Shown: positions 6,480-15,561 of the stretch, piece after piece
How positions within the stretch are numbered: position 1 is the first letter of the stretch
Layout: every line of letters starts with the position of its first letter
Assembly: GCA_014360755.1 (NCBI GenBank)
Contig: JACIWX010000001.1
Coordinates: forward strand, 372,001-436,000
Length of the DNA: 64,000 bases
Direction of reading: 5' to 3'
DNA from: Chloroflexota bacterium
GTDB lineage: Bacteria; Chloroflexota; Anaerolineae; UBA2200
Translations under genes and position numbers: made by a program
Notes under the pieces: model-generated
What the model was told of the DNA's origin: nothing
The model's database searches: none
The model's input: the letters and a program-made list of their open reading frames with translations, nothing else

Positions 6480-9364
6480 GATTTCACCTCCTTCGCCTTG
6501 GTGAGCGTTTTTGCAGGCAATAATTCCATGGGCTGTTCGCTCTTACGGCGCAGATTCCACACTCCTGCAATGCCTAGCAGTGCCAACAGAGCCACAGCGT
6601 AGTTCAGCCCTTCCCAGAAGGATTGCGCCCGTTCGCTCAATGGATTGAGTGTACGTGCAGTGGTGCCGCGTGCACGGATGCCCAGCAAATCCAGGTCTTC
6701 CGTACACCAGGCAACAGCGTTCTGCATTAACTTCAGGCTGTTGAGGTAGCGATCTCCCATCAACCTGGAGGAGATTTGGAAAACGATGTCATCGAGGAAA
6801 GCCGCACTGCCAAAGACCACCAGTCGCGCGGTTTCAGGTGACGCTTCAATGGTGCCGGCGGCTGCCTGGGCTGCCGTTTCTCCTTCCTCTGTGGTGAGGG
6901 GAGATGGTTTGCCCTTGAAGTAACTCTCGAAGCTGCCTTGCACTGCCACAGCTAAAGGATAGCTCTGCTTCACCTCGCTCACGGCAAAGCCTAGTTGTGG
7001 ATATTGCTCAAAATTCGGCTGGATGATCGTTGTTGTCTGTGTCCAGGAATTTTTGCTCGAGCGCAACAGCACCGTAACCTGACGTTTGGCATTCTTGGCT
7101 TCATCCACAGTGATGGGCGAAGCCCAGTTGAGTGTTACTGCAGAAAGATTGGCGACAATGGGATGACCCTGCGCCATGCCATCAGGACGGATATCTACGA
7201 AGAACGGATAGTTCAACGCTTGAATTTCCTGGATGCGGATACCGCCTACGTTGCGCACAACGGGCACCGGGAAGGGCTCGTTCTGCAGGTCCAAGACAAG
7301 TGAGTTCTCCACCGTGATGCCATAGCTAGCGAGCAGTTCTTGCATGCCGTTTTTGATCGCCTCTATCCCTAGTCCGCCGGTAAACGGGTCTGGGACCAAC
7401 TTGTAATTGCCCGCCACTGCGATCACTGCCCCGCCACGCATCAAATACTGGTCCACTGCATAGCGCGCCTTATCGTTCATTTCTTGTGGAGCAACGACAA
7501 CCAACACGTCAATATCTGCCGGCACGCTGCCGCCTTCCAAATACACTGTGCGCACTTCCTGCTCTTGCGCCAGATAATTGGAGAGCTCCTCCCAAGTGGA
7601 AAGTGGCTGTTGCATCTGCCCCCAGGCATCCTGTGTGGGCTGTTGTGGCGGCGTCCACAAGCCCACCACCTTGAGGAAGCCAGGCGAAGCGCGTTTGAGT
7701 GCGGATTCGATGGCCGTACGCACGGAGGCTTCGCTCCAATCGCTGGTGGGGAAAATGACCTGGGCTTTGTCGCCAATCTCCAGGACCATATAGAGGTAAT
7801 AGGTCTCCGGTGAAAAGAGTGAATAAGCAATGGGTTGCAGGCGGTAGCGTTCGTACAGTGTCTGCCGGGTTACTGGGCTGCCGGGGGCGTCCGGGTCCAC
7901 CATAGCGTAGGTGAACTTGCCCTGCGCTTCCTTCTGGATATCATTCGCCACCTTCTCGATGGCTTTGGGGGCATCAGCGAGAGGTTCGGGCAGAGTATTG
8001 GGCGTGACATAGGCCGTCAATTTTGCCGGTTCGTCCAATGCAGCCAGCACCGCGTCAATGCTCTGGAAGCCATAGACCACCTTCTTAATCGTGCGGGTCA
8101 GGTCATACTCCAGATTGCGCAGGCGTACATCCGGCATAGCATCGCGGCGAGGCACGATCTCGATAAGATCCTGGAAACCCAGCACCTGGCTCTGATCTCC
8201 GTAGCGGATGAGGATGTCGAAATAGGAATTGATGATCGACGATTCGTAGCGTCCAGCGACCTGGAAAGGCGTGGGGCGAATGCCGTAAATCTGGTTGGCT
8301 TCCGCTTCTTTCTCTGGGTCCTTGGCTGGGTCTATGATCTCCAACTGCACCTTCCCGCCTGACGCCACCCGGTACTCCTGGAGCATATCGCGGATCGTGG
8401 GCACCAGCGGGGCAAGCAAAGGATGGGTCTTTTCGCTGAAGTAGCCGCGGATAAGCAGAGGCTCTTGCAGGTTGCTCAGCAAGTCACGTGTTGTCTGCGA
8501 TAGGGTGTATTCCCGCTGCTCGGTGAGATCCAGACGCAAGCCGCGTAACGGGTAAGCCCAGACATTGGCCATAATTAGATTCAGCACTAGCAACAGCGAA
8601 GTCAGTGTGGTCGCGCGGCGCTGAGGACGCGTGCCTTCCCCTTGACTCCAACGCTTGCTGATGAGCGAGAAGACGTTGAGAGTGAGGAAAACACCGCTGA
8701 GCGTCAGGTAATAGAGCATGTCACGCAGGTCTATCACACCGCGTTCAATGCTCTCAAAGCGGCTTCCGGGCGCAATGGCACGCAATACCTCGCCTAGGGT
8801 GCGTCCAAAGAAGCCGGTCACTCCGCCAGAGCCGAGCAGGTAGAGTGAACCGCAGAGCAGCACCGTCGAGATGAGCGCCACGAGCTGGTTATCGGTGCGC
8901 GAAGAAACGAACAAGCCAATCGCGGCATACGCCGCTGCCAACAGGATAGCGGCCAGATAGCCTCCTATCACTGGCCCCCAATCCAGGTTGCCCAGCAGCG
9001 AGACGGTGATGGGCAGGAAGAAGGTCAGTAACAGTGAAATTGTCACGAGTGCCAGCACAGCCAGGAACTTGCCCAGCACCAATTGCACAGGCGAAACAGG
9101 CAACGTCAGCAGCATTTCCAGGGTGCCGGAGCGCTGTTCCTCGCTCCACTGGCGCATGGTCAATGCGGATACCAGGAAGATCATCAGCACCGGCATCCAA
9201 CGGAAGAGTGGCCGGACATCGGCAATCCCACGGGCAAAGAAAGTTTCTACCCAGAAGAAGGAGAAGAGAGTGATCGCCAAGAAAGTGCCGACAAAGATCA
9301 GCGCCATTGGCGAAGTGAAGTAACCTTGTAACTCCTTACGTGTGATCACCAATGCTTGTTTCAT
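6476..9364 (-). CDS. ABC-2 permease fused to GldG-type auxiliary domain
   Basis: 962-aa fusion. Residues 1 to about 265 form an ABC-2/GldF-like permease with six predicted helices, including the EEQRSGTLEMLLTLPVSPVQ signature. From about residue 280 comes a second membrane anchor followed by a large GldG-like extracytoplasmic domain (DLTEQREYTLSQTTRDLL, later VLVVVAPQEMNDKARYAV), and it closes with a last helix near residue 930. In Bacteroidota GldA/F/G serve gliding; elsewhere such sets are exporters of unknown cargo. The start is ATG 9364 (MKQALVITRKELQGYF) behind GAGGTGTAGGA. A further 37 upstream codons lack similarity. Confidence 0.88.
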   Translation of the reverse strand: MKQALVITRKELQGYFTSPMALIFVGTFLAITLFSFFWVETFFARGIADVRPLFRWMPVLMIFLVSALTMRQWSEEQRSGTLEMLLTLPVSPVQLVLGKFLAVLALVTISLLLTFFLPITVSLLGNLDWGPVIGGYLAAILLAAAYAAIGLFVSSRTDNQLVALISTVLLCGSLYLLGSGGVTGFFGRTLGEVLRAIAPGSRFESIERGVIDLRDMLYYLTLSGVFLTLNVFSLISKRWSQGEGTRPQRRATTLTSLLLVLNLIMANVWAYPLRGLRLDLTEQREYTLSQTTRDLLSNLQEPLLIRGYFSEKTHPLLAPLVPTIRDMLQEYRVASGGKVQLEIIDPAKDPEKEAEANQIYGIRPTPFQVAGRYESSIINSYFDILIRYGDQSQVLGFQDLIEIVPRRDAMPDVRLRNLEYDLTRTIKKVVYGFQSIDAVLAALDEPAKLTAYVTPNTLPEPLADAPKAIEKVANDIQKEAQGKFTYAMVDPDAPGSPVTRQTLYERYRLQPIAYSLFSPETYYLYMVLEIGDKAQVIFPTSDWSEASVRTAIESALKRASPGFLKVVGLWTPPQQPTQDAWGQMQQPLSTWEELSNYLAQEQEVRTVYLEGGSVPADIDVLVVVAPQEMNDKARYAVDQYLMRGGAVIAVAGNYKLVPDPFTGGLGIEAIKNGMQELLASYGITVENSLVLDLQNEPFPVPVVRNVGGIRIQEIQALNYPFFVDIRPDGMAQGHPIVANLSAVTLNWASPITVDEAKNAKRQVTVLLRSSKNSWTQTTTIIQPNFEQYPQLGFAVSEVKQSYPLAVAVQGSFESYFKGKPSPLTTEEGETAAQAAAGTIEASPETARLVVFGSAAFLDDIVFQISSRLMGDRYLNSLKLMQNAVAWCTEDLDLLGIRARGTTARTLNPLSERAQSFWEGLNYAVALLALLGIAGVWNLRRKSEQPMELLPAKTLTKAKEVKS

Positions 9365-9487
9365 TCCTACACCTCGCAAATCCATTGGTACTGTGTTTAT
9401 GGTGTGCTTGTGAGCAGTGAAGCGTCTGCTGTACCCCCTCGCAGCGTGCACTTCAGTACGCTCAGGCCGGAGCATCCGTGGAAGTCG

Positions 9488-10414
9488 TCAAGCCCGCGTA
9501 GCCAGTTCGTTGAAGACGGCCTCCAATGTGCGGACATCGCGGCGCAGTTCGCGCAGTGGCCAGTTGTGCTGGCGTGCCAATTCGTAGATGGCAGGGCAGA
9601 GGTCCTTCCCACCGCGGCGTTTGCCCAGGACACGGTATGCCGGGAAGCCATCAGCAGAGCGCATGGCTTCCACGCCCCGCACGCCAGGCAATTCGCGCAG
9701 CATCTGTTCCACATCCGCTGCTGCTTCCGAGAGCACAACCACTGCATCCGGGGTTGCTGCCAGTTCGGAAAGCCGAGCGTCGGCTCTGACTTGCCCGTTC
9801 ATCAGAATGATCACGCGATCGCAGAGCGCTTCCACCTCGGAGAGGATGTGCGTCGAGAAGAGGATCGTGCTTTGTTCCGCCAAGCGGCGGATCAGGCGGC
9901 GGATTTCTACAATCTGTGTGGGGTCAAGGCCCAGTGTTGGCTCGTCTAAGATCAGCAGTCGGGGGTGGTGCAAGATTGCCTGCGCGATCCCTACGCGCTG
10001 CCGGTAGCCCTTGCTCAGTTCGCCGATGGGGCGAGTCAAGTGCTCCTGCAGTCCGGTAGCGTAGATGGCTTCCGATAGGCAAGCCCGTTGCTGGTCTCGC
10101 GCGATTTGGCGCAGGTCAGCCATCATCTGTAAATAACTTTGCACGGAAAGCTCCGGGTAGAGCGGCGCATTCTCCGGCAGGTAGCCGAGCAGTGCCTGAA
10201 CCTGACGAGGTTGCATCAGGACATCCAGTCCCGCGATGCGCACAGTGCCCTCATCCGGCTGCAGGAAGCCAGTTAGGATTTTCATCATCGTGGTTTTGCC
10301 AGCGCCGTTGGGACCAAGCAATCCCACAATCTCGCCTTCGTCAATATGAAAAGAAACCCCACGCAACGCCTCAATGGGGCCATAGGATTTCTTCACATCA
10401 ACGACGTCAATCAC
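9488..10414 (-). CDS. ABC transporter ATP-binding protein (GldA-like)
   Basis: 308-aa ATPase for the GldFG-type permease downstream. It has Walker A GPNGAGKTTM, a Q-loop region GYLPENAPLYPEL, the signature LSKGYRQRVGIAQA, Walker B LLILDEPTLGLDP and the H-loop STHILSE. The C-terminal ~80 residues form the regulatory domain common in drug and GldA-like exporters. GTG 10414 is chosen as the start because GGGAGGG sits 7 nt upstream; the frame is open 13 codons further. First gene of a four-gene operon. Confidence 0.92.
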   Translation of the reverse strand: MIDVVDVKKSYGPIEALRGVSFHIDEGEIVGLLGPNGAGKTTMMKILTGFLQPDEGTVRIAGLDVLMQPRQVQALLGYLPENAPLYPELSVQSYLQMMADLRQIARDQQRACLSEAIYATGLQEHLTRPIGELSKGYRQRVGIAQAILHHPRLLILDEPTLGLDPTQIVEIRRLIRRLAEQSTILFSTHILSEVEALCDRVIILMNGQVRADARLSELAATPDAVVVLSEAAADVEQMLRELPGVRGVEAMRSADGFPAYRVLGKRRGGKDLCPAIYELARQHNWPLRELRRDVRTLEAVFNELATRA

Positions 10415-10456
10415 TTGCTTTCCCTCCCTCATGCCATGGATTCGAAGCACCACAGA

Positions 10457-10484
10457 ATATTATTCAATGTGGACAATTTGTCAA
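10457..10484 (-). promoter_or_regulatory. Promoter of the GldA/FG-type operon
   Basis: On the minus strand: TTGACA (10484-10479), 16-bp spacer, TAATAT (10462-10457), about 45 bp before the GTG start. Confidence 0.65.
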
Positions 10485-10498
10485 GCAGTGGGGCTTTA

Positions 10499-10690
10499 GA
10501 GAGTGTTGAAAAATCTTGTTCACCCTGAGCAAGTGAAGAGCCTGCCCTGAGTGCAACGAAGAGGTCTCGTGTAACTTTAGCCGTATTTTCCCAAATACTG
10601 TGAGATGCTTCACTTCCCCTTCGCTTCGCTCAGGGCAAGGCTCAGGGCGAAGGTTCAGCATGACACTGAAAGGGCTTTTTCAACCCTCTC
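10499..10690 (-). mobile_element. MITE-like element, copy 1 (192 bp, inverted orientation)
   Basis: Begins GAGAGTGTTGAAAAA and ends TTTTTCAACCCTCTC (one mismatch in the terminal inverted repeat). The interior matches the copies at 12464, 27151, 44522 and 46815 but lies in the opposite direction. It has the longer interior with an added CTTCGCTCAGGGCAAGG-type insert. GCTTTA flanks both ends (10493-10498 and 10691-10696), consistent with a short target duplication. No coding capacity. Confidence 0.75.
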
Positions 10691-10701
10691 GCTTTACCGA
10701 A

Positions 10702-10729
10702 TTGACGTTTGTGGAACTGCTTGTATAAT
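10702..10729 (+). promoter_or_regulatory. Promoter of the cupin/dehydrogenase genes
   Basis: TTGACG (10702-10707), 16-bp spacer, TATAAT (10724-10729), immediately downstream of MITE copy 1. The roughly 137-nt leader to the cupin start contains small hairpins, for example CCTGCTTTGCAGG near 10830, but no recognised riboswitch. Confidence 0.7.
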
Positions 10730-10872
10730 TTCGGAGATGAGAACAACATAGGTGCGGTTAGCGAGTTGATAGCCAAGACGCCAGTCACAACCGGCAAAAG
10801 GCGACAGTGGCGAGTTTGTGAAAAGCACCTGCTTTGCAGGCGTTACCAAATCAGAACAAAGGAGGAGCTGTC

Positions 10873-11286
10873 ATGGCAAGCAAAAAAGAGGTACGAGAAA
10901 AGGGAGGGATTTTCAATATCTATCAGGGTTACAATTGGTTGAAATCCACTGGTCTCGAGGTTCATTTGGTCTTAACGCCACGCCTTGGTTCTCATAACGT
11001 GGGCATCACCAGTGGTGTGCATTATCCAGGGATGGAATTTGAACCGCATGTTCATCCGCTTTCAGAGGAGCTGGTCTTTTGTTTCGCGGGGGAAGGGGAA
11101 TTCTTCCTATACGACAGATGGATCCCGGTCAAGGCAGGTGATGTCCTCTACGCCCCTCCGGGCGTCCGCCATGGGACTCGAAAACCAGCCGGGAGTGAAG
11201 GCATATTCGTCACCGTTGGCGTTGCCACTCCACCACAACTCGATTTGTACAATCGAATTGGATATGATGTGCTTGTGGAGGATTAA
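10873..11286 (+). CDS. Cupin-domain protein
   Basis: 137-aa single-domain cupin. Cupin motif 1 is visible as EPHVHPLSEE...G-E-G-E-F, with two histidines and a glutamate for metal binding; motif 2 is AGDVLYAPPGVRHGT. Stand-alone cupins of this size act as metal-dependent isomerases, dioxygenases or sugar binders; the substrate cannot be read from sequence. The start ATG 10873 has AAAGGAGGAG 4-8 nt upstream. Only 4 nt separate it from the Gfo/Idh dehydrogenase gene, so they are co-transcribed and probably share a sugar pathway. Confidence 0.88.
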   Translation: MASKKEVREKGGIFNIYQGYNWLKSTGLEVHLVLTPRLGSHNVGITSGVHYPGMEFEPHVHPLSEELVFCFAGEGEFFLYDRWIPVKAGDVLYAPPGVRHGTRKPAGSEGIFVTVGVATPPQLDLYNRIGYDVLVED

Positions 11287-11290
11287 GTAG

Positions 11291-12433
11291 ATGTACGGCA
11301 CATTGCGCTATGGTATGGTCGGTGGTGGGCAAGGGGCATTCATCGGAGAGGCGCATAGAAAAGCAATCAACTTAGATGGAAAAGCCAGGATAGTAGCAGG
11401 GTGTTTCTCGCGCTCGTACGAAAACACACTGGCTACCGGTGCGGCGCTCGGGATAGAGCCTGAGCGTTTGTACAAGAGATTTGATGAGATGGCGAAGGCA
11501 GAGGCAGCGCGCGATGATGGAATCGATTTTGTGGTTGTTGTAACACCGAACAACACTCATTACCCCGTGTGTAAGGCATTCTTGGAGGCGGGCATTCACG
11601 TTGCTTGTGACAAGCCGCTAGCCATTAGTCGCGAGCAAGCCTGCGAGCTGGAAGCACTTGCTAAGGAGAAAGACCTGCTCTTTATGGTCACCTATACTTA
11701 CATGGGATACGTGACCGCAAAACATGTTCGAGAAATCATTAGGGCAGGCGAGATTGGTAAGATCCGCACTGTCATAGCGGAATACCCGCAAGGGTGGCTA
11801 GCTCGTGAAGGCGATTGGGGAGGCAAGCAAGGATCTTGGCGCTGCGATCCGTCTCAGTCTGGCAAATCCAATTGCCTGGCCGATCTGGGAACGCATGTTG
11901 AGAATGCCATAGCAACCATGACCGGCCTGAAGGTAAAACGCGTGCTGGCCAAAATGGATATCATGGTCCCTGGCCGCGTCTTGGATGATAACGATTTTGT
12001 GCTGGTGGAGTATGAAGGCGGTGCTACTGGCATGTATTGGACTTCTCAAGTAGCGATTGGCCATGACAACGACCTGCGTGTGCGTATCTACGGTGACCGG
12101 GGCGCGATCTTCTGGTCCCAAGAGGATCCTGAAAAAGTTATCATCGCCAAGGAGGATGGCGCACCGCTTGTTGAGCACCACAAAGGTTATTGCTCCATTG
12201 CCCCTGAGGCTGCCAAATACGGCAGGCTGCCCAAAGGCCATCCTGAGGGTTGGCTGGAGGCTATGGCAAACCTATATCGCAGTTTCATAGAGTGCATCCA
12301 TGCCAAACGTAACGGTAGTTTTACCAGCGACATGATTGACTTCCCTACAGTGAGCGACGGCGTGCAAGGCGTCAAGTTCGTTGAGGCTTGTCTCCAAAGC
12401 TCGGCAAATGGAAACGTCTGGGTAGATCTGTAA
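11291..12433 (+). CDS. Gfo/Idh/MocA-family oxidoreductase
   Basis: 380-aa NAD(P)-dependent sugar or cyclitol dehydrogenase. The N-terminal Rossmann fold shows GMVGGGQGAFIG, and the family lysine lies in ACDKPLAIS. The C-terminal alpha/beta domain follows (GTHVENAIATMTG). The length and the GGGQGAFIG start resemble dehydrogenases of scyllo-inositol/UDP-sugar-like clusters. It is translationally linked to the cupin gene. A MITE copy separates it from the next isomerase gene. Substrate unknown. Confidence 0.9.
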   Translation: MYGTLRYGMVGGGQGAFIGEAHRKAINLDGKARIVAGCFSRSYENTLATGAALGIEPERLYKRFDEMAKAEAARDDGIDFVVVVTPNNTHYPVCKAFLEAGIHVACDKPLAISREQACELEALAKEKDLLFMVTYTYMGYVTAKHVREIIRAGEIGKIRTVIAEYPQGWLAREGDWGGKQGSWRCDPSQSGKSNCLADLGTHVENAIATMTGLKVKRVLAKMDIMVPGRVLDDNDFVLVEYEGGATGMYWTSQVAIGHDNDLRVRIYGDRGAIFWSQEDPEKVIIAKEDGAPLVEHHKGYCSIAPEAAKYGRLPKGHPEGWLEAMANLYRSFIECIHAKRNGSFTSDMIDFPTVSDGVQGVKFVEACLQSSANGNVWVDL

Positions 12434-12463
12434 CAGTAGCCTCAGGGTACAAGTAACTACAAC

Positions 12464-12596
12464 GAGAGTGTTGAAAAAGCCCTTCCAATGTCATGCTGAA
12501 CGGAGTGAAGCATCTCGCGGTACTTGGGGAAATACGGCTAAAGTTACGCGAGACCCCTTCGTTGTACTCAGGGTGACAAGATTTTTCAACACTCTC
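12464..12596 (+). mobile_element. MITE-like element, copy 2 (133 bp, perfect ends and 7-bp target duplication)
   Basis: Perfect 15-bp terminal inverted repeats: GAGAGTGTTGAAAAA at 12464 and TTTTTCAACACTCTC ending 12596. Flanked on both sides by CTACAAC (12457-12463 and 12597-12603), a perfect 7-bp direct repeat expected from transposition. The interior holds ATGCTGAACGGAGTGAAGCA and ACGGCTAAAGTTACGCGAGA, shared by the other copies. Non-coding. Confidence 0.88.
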
Positions 12597-12630
12597 CTAC
12601 AACCAATCAATTGCTAAGGAGGATTCACAA

Positions 12631-13620
12631 ATGGCAAGACCCATTACACTCTTCACCGGACAATGGACGGACCTCCCTTTAGAAGAGATGTGCAAACTTG
12701 CGCAACAAATGGGATACGATGGCTTGGAGCTCGCAACTTGGGGGCATTTTAATACCCGTAAAGCCGCTACCGATCCTGCCTATGTCAAGGGGATTCGGGA
12801 CCTCCTGTCGCAGCATAATCTAGGATGCTGGGCTATCAGTGCCCATCTGGCCGGGCAATGTGTGGGGGATCTTTGGGACCCACGCCTCGATCGTTTCGCG
12901 CCAGCAGAACTGGCTGGAAAGCCGATGGAGATCCGCAAATGGGCGATCGAAGAGATGAAATTTGCTGCACGGGCGGCGCATGAGCTGGGCGTAAAGGTCG
13001 TCAACGGGTTCATGGGTTCTCCCATCTGGAGGTACTGGTATGCTTTCCCTCCGACGAGCGAAGAGATGATCGAAGAGGGGTTCCAACAGATTTTTGATCT
13101 ATGGACACCCATCTTGGACGAATTCGACAGGTATGGCGTCAAGTTTGCCTTGGAAGTGCATCCCACCGAAATTGCATTTGATTACTACTCTGCCGAGAAG
13201 TTGCTAAAGGTATTCGACAATCGTGAGACGCTCGGTTTCAACTTTGATCCTTCGCACCTTGTCTGGCAGGGTGTTGACCCAGTGGTGTTCCTACAGGCGT
13301 TTGGGAACAAGGTCTATCACGTCCATGTCAAAGACGTCTACGTCAAACTCGATGGAAGGAGTGGGATTCTCGGTTCTCACCTCAAATTTGGTGATCCGCG
13401 CAGGGGCTGGAACTTTGTATCTCTTGGCCACGGCGATGTCGATTTCGACAAAATCAATCGTGTGCTCAACTGGGTGGGCTATCAGGGTCCCCTCTCTGTC
13501 GAATGGGAAGATTCCGGCATGGATCGCATCCAAGGAGCAACCGAGGCTTGTGAGTTCATCAGGAGAATGAATTTCTCGCCCTCCGCATTTGCATTCGATG
13601 AGGGAATTCGGGCTGATTGA
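12631..13620 (+). CDS. Sugar phosphate isomerase/epimerase (xylose-isomerase-like TIM barrel)
   Basis: 329-aa AP-endonuclease-2/IolE-type TIM barrel. Metal-ligand candidates sit at the usual strand ends: FALEVHPTE, NFDPSHLVWQG, YHVHVKDV and SVEWEDSGMDRI. Length is typical. ATG 12631 follows AAGGAGG with 8-nt spacing. It lies downstream of the Gfo/Idh gene and is convergent with the URO-D-family gene, whose stop is only 31 nt away. Probably acts on a keto- or inosose-like intermediate; substrate inferred only. Confidence 0.9.
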   Translation: MARPITLFTGQWTDLPLEEMCKLAQQMGYDGLELATWGHFNTRKAATDPAYVKGIRDLLSQHNLGCWAISAHLAGQCVGDLWDPRLDRFAPAELAGKPMEIRKWAIEEMKFAARAAHELGVKVVNGFMGSPIWRYWYAFPPTSEEMIEEGFQQIFDLWTPILDEFDRYGVKFALEVHPTEIAFDYYSAEKLLKVFDNRETLGFNFDPSHLVWQGVDPVVFLQAFGNKVYHVHVKDVYVKLDGRSGILGSHLKFGDPRRGWNFVSLGHGDVDFDKINRVLNWVGYQGPLSVEWEDSGMDRIQGATEACEFIRRMNFSPSAFAFDEGIRAD

Positions 13621-13651
13621 GAACGGGGTACCAGGATCTTACTGGCTATCC

Positions 13652-14803
13652 CTATCGAATCGGATACACGCCGAATTCTCGTACCGCCTCGCTCATGGCT
13701 ATGATATTGCGTGGTGGGACGTCGGGTTGAATGTTATGCACTGCGGCAGCGATGTATCCGCCACCTTTGCCCAATTGATGGATACGCAACCTGACTTCTT
13801 CACGGACTTCTTCTGGCGTCCCGTGGGGGAGTACGTGTTGGCTGTCAATCCCGCCCCAGAAGGATAGCCGGTCGCCGTATTTCGCCTTGAGTCCGGCGAC
13901 ATCAGGGATGGCTGAAACCTGCACTGGGTTCAACGCTTGCACGCCAGCGTCAATCAGGTCATCTACCAGGAGGGTGATGTTCCCACAAGAGTGGAGCACG
14001 ATGACTGCCTCTGTGTACTCTCTAATGAGCTCACAGAATCGCTTGTGATACGGTTTGATCATCGCACGGTAGGTCGTAGGCGACATAATGGGAGCAGTCT
14101 GCGTAGCCAGGTCATCAACGATGCGCATTGCTGCCAGGTAAGGGCCGGTAATTTCCAGAAAGCGTTTGGTGATCGCAGCGTTCACTTCGAATAACTTTTC
14201 GAGCAAGGCATGCATGAACTCTGGGTCTTGTATCAGATCCATCAGCGCCTGCGTCAAGCCACGCAGCATGAATGCCGGTTCCCAAAATCCCTTGAAACCA
14301 CTGTCTCCAACCAACGCATACGGTGTGTTCTGAAAGAGATCGCGAACCTCTTCAGCCAACCCTGCGTATCGGCCGGGATCGTCTACATCCGGCCAAGGAT
14401 ACGCATCCAGATCTGAGATAGTAGCATGAGCCAGTGGATGGCTCGCCAGTTCCCAGTAGTGCCCTCTGGAGTAGGTGACCTGACGCCACTTGATCCCAAA
14501 CTCGTCTATAAAAGCACCGGGTTCCGATGGCGGCGGGGTCCAATTCTTCGGGGGCTTAACTATGACTGGCCGCAGATCACTATCTAGGCGACGCATTGTC
14601 TCTTCGTCCAGCCTGGCTACTCGGAAAGCCTTGAACATGATTTCAGTAGGCGCCGAGATTCCTTCGTACGCCTTCAGATACTCATAAGTCTCCACTACCA
14701 GACTAGTCGTGCCGGTGCCCCCAAGATCAAAGGGAACGCGGTCAGGCTCTTCGTGATGGAGAGCAGCCATGACCCGTTCCCGTGGAGTCATTTGAGCCGT
14801 CAC
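13652..14803 (-). CDS. Uroporphyrinogen decarboxylase-family protein (MtaA/CmuA-like methyltransferase fold)
   Basis: 383 aa. Starts MTPRERVMAALHHEEPDRVPFDLGG, the standard opening of URO-D-superfamily proteins, and carries VIVLHSCGNITLLVDDLIDAG and YGDRLSFWGGIDSQHVLP in the C-terminal half. True HemE is shorter and differs here, and no haem genes are nearby; such paralogues usually move methyl groups between corrinoid proteins or occur in glycan and sugar-acid clusters of anaerobes. Last gene of the minus-strand island. Confidence 0.85.
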   Translation of the reverse strand: MTAQMTPRERVMAALHHEEPDRVPFDLGGTGTTSLVVETYEYLKAYEGISAPTEIMFKAFRVARLDEETMRRLDSDLRPVIVKPPKNWTPPPSEPGAFIDEFGIKWRQVTYSRGHYWELASHPLAHATISDLDAYPWPDVDDPGRYAGLAEEVRDLFQNTPYALVGDSGFKGFWEPAFMLRGLTQALMDLIQDPEFMHALLEKLFEVNAAITKRFLEITGPYLAAMRIVDDLATQTAPIMSPTTYRAMIKPYHKRFCELIREYTEAVIVLHSCGNITLLVDDLIDAGVQALNPVQVSAIPDVAGLKAKYGDRLSFWGGIDSQHVLPHGTPEEVREEVRLRIHQLGKGGGYIAAAVHNIQPDVPPRNIIAMSEAVREFGVYPIR

Positions 14804-14907
14804 TACACCTCCTCAAGAACTCGCCTTATCTATGGCTAGCATGGAACAGGCGAGATGTTGCCCCCAGATGACCAGTACTTCGATACGCTTCAAGGGTTGG
14901 CGTACTT

Positions 14908-15525
14908 TTAGGGTGCCCAAAAGGGAAAATCCCCATACATCAACTTCTCTACGCATTCGCCAAGCGCATGCATCACGATGAGGTGCACATGCTCAGAGCA
15001 GGCTGTGTTGAGCGTATCGGCGGGCAACCAGATATCAACCATCTTAGCCAGCTTGCCTCCAGCCTTGTTGGTGAAGCCAATAACCGACATACCTTTGGCT
15101 TTCGCTGCCTCTGCTGCCATAAGCACATTGGGGGAGTTGCCGCTCGTGGAGAAGCAAATGAGGACATCTCCAGGTTTGCCCAGGCTTTCCACCTGCCGGC
15201 TGAAAATCTGATCGTAACTGTAGTCATTGGCGGTGGCTGTTATTGTGGAAGTGTTGTCTACCAGGCTGATTGCCGCTAAAGGGGGCCGGTCAAAGTACAT
15301 GTGCCCGGTAAAGTCATTCACAATATGCGAAGCGTTCGATGCGCTGCCGCCGTTGCCGCACAACAGAATCTTGCCTCCATTTGACAGGCACTCTTTGACC
15401 AATGTAACTGCGCGCTCAAAAGCAGGAATCTCCGTTAGGCAAGCGTTCAGTGCCTCGACGTTCTCTTGTATCCGTTGCCGCAAGATGGTCTCTGCTACAG
15501 CAGCATCATCTGCATTTTTCATCAT
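14908..15525 (-). CDS. SIS-domain phosphosugar isomerase (GmhA/DiaA-like)
   Basis: 205 aa, a single sugar-isomerase (SIS) domain. LLCGNGGSASNASHIVNDF is the phosphosugar-binding loop of the GmhA/DiaA group, and ICFSTSGNSPNVLMAA is the second SIS motif. The C-terminus has CSEHVHLIVMHALGE. True GmhA makes heptose-7-phosphate for LPS; the catabolic setting here suggests isomerisation of an imported phosphosugar instead. Start ATG 15525, with GGGAGG about 7 nt upstream. It is 36 nt downstream of the PTS permease gene. Confidence 0.9.
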   Translation of the reverse strand: MMKNADDAAVAETILRQRIQENVEALNACLTEIPAFERAVTLVKECLSNGGKILLCGNGGSASNASHIVNDFTGHMYFDRPPLAAISLVDNTSTITATANDYSYDQIFSRQVESLGKPGDVLICFSTSGNSPNVLMAAEAAKAKGMSVIGFTNKAGGKLAKMVDIWLPADTLNTACSEHVHLIVMHALGECVEKLMYGDFPFWAP

Positions 15526-15561
15526 TATTTTTCCTCCCAATCAGGTATGTTACAAACGCTG

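Noticed and set aside
8889-9331. Several ORFs of 79-111 aa within the permease region
   Set aside because: Shadows of the ABC-2 permease gene; no start signals or protein-like composition.
13652-14803. Haem-biosynthetic HemE
   Set aside because: Length and sequence fit the wider URO-D/methyltransferase superfamily, and no other haem genes are near.
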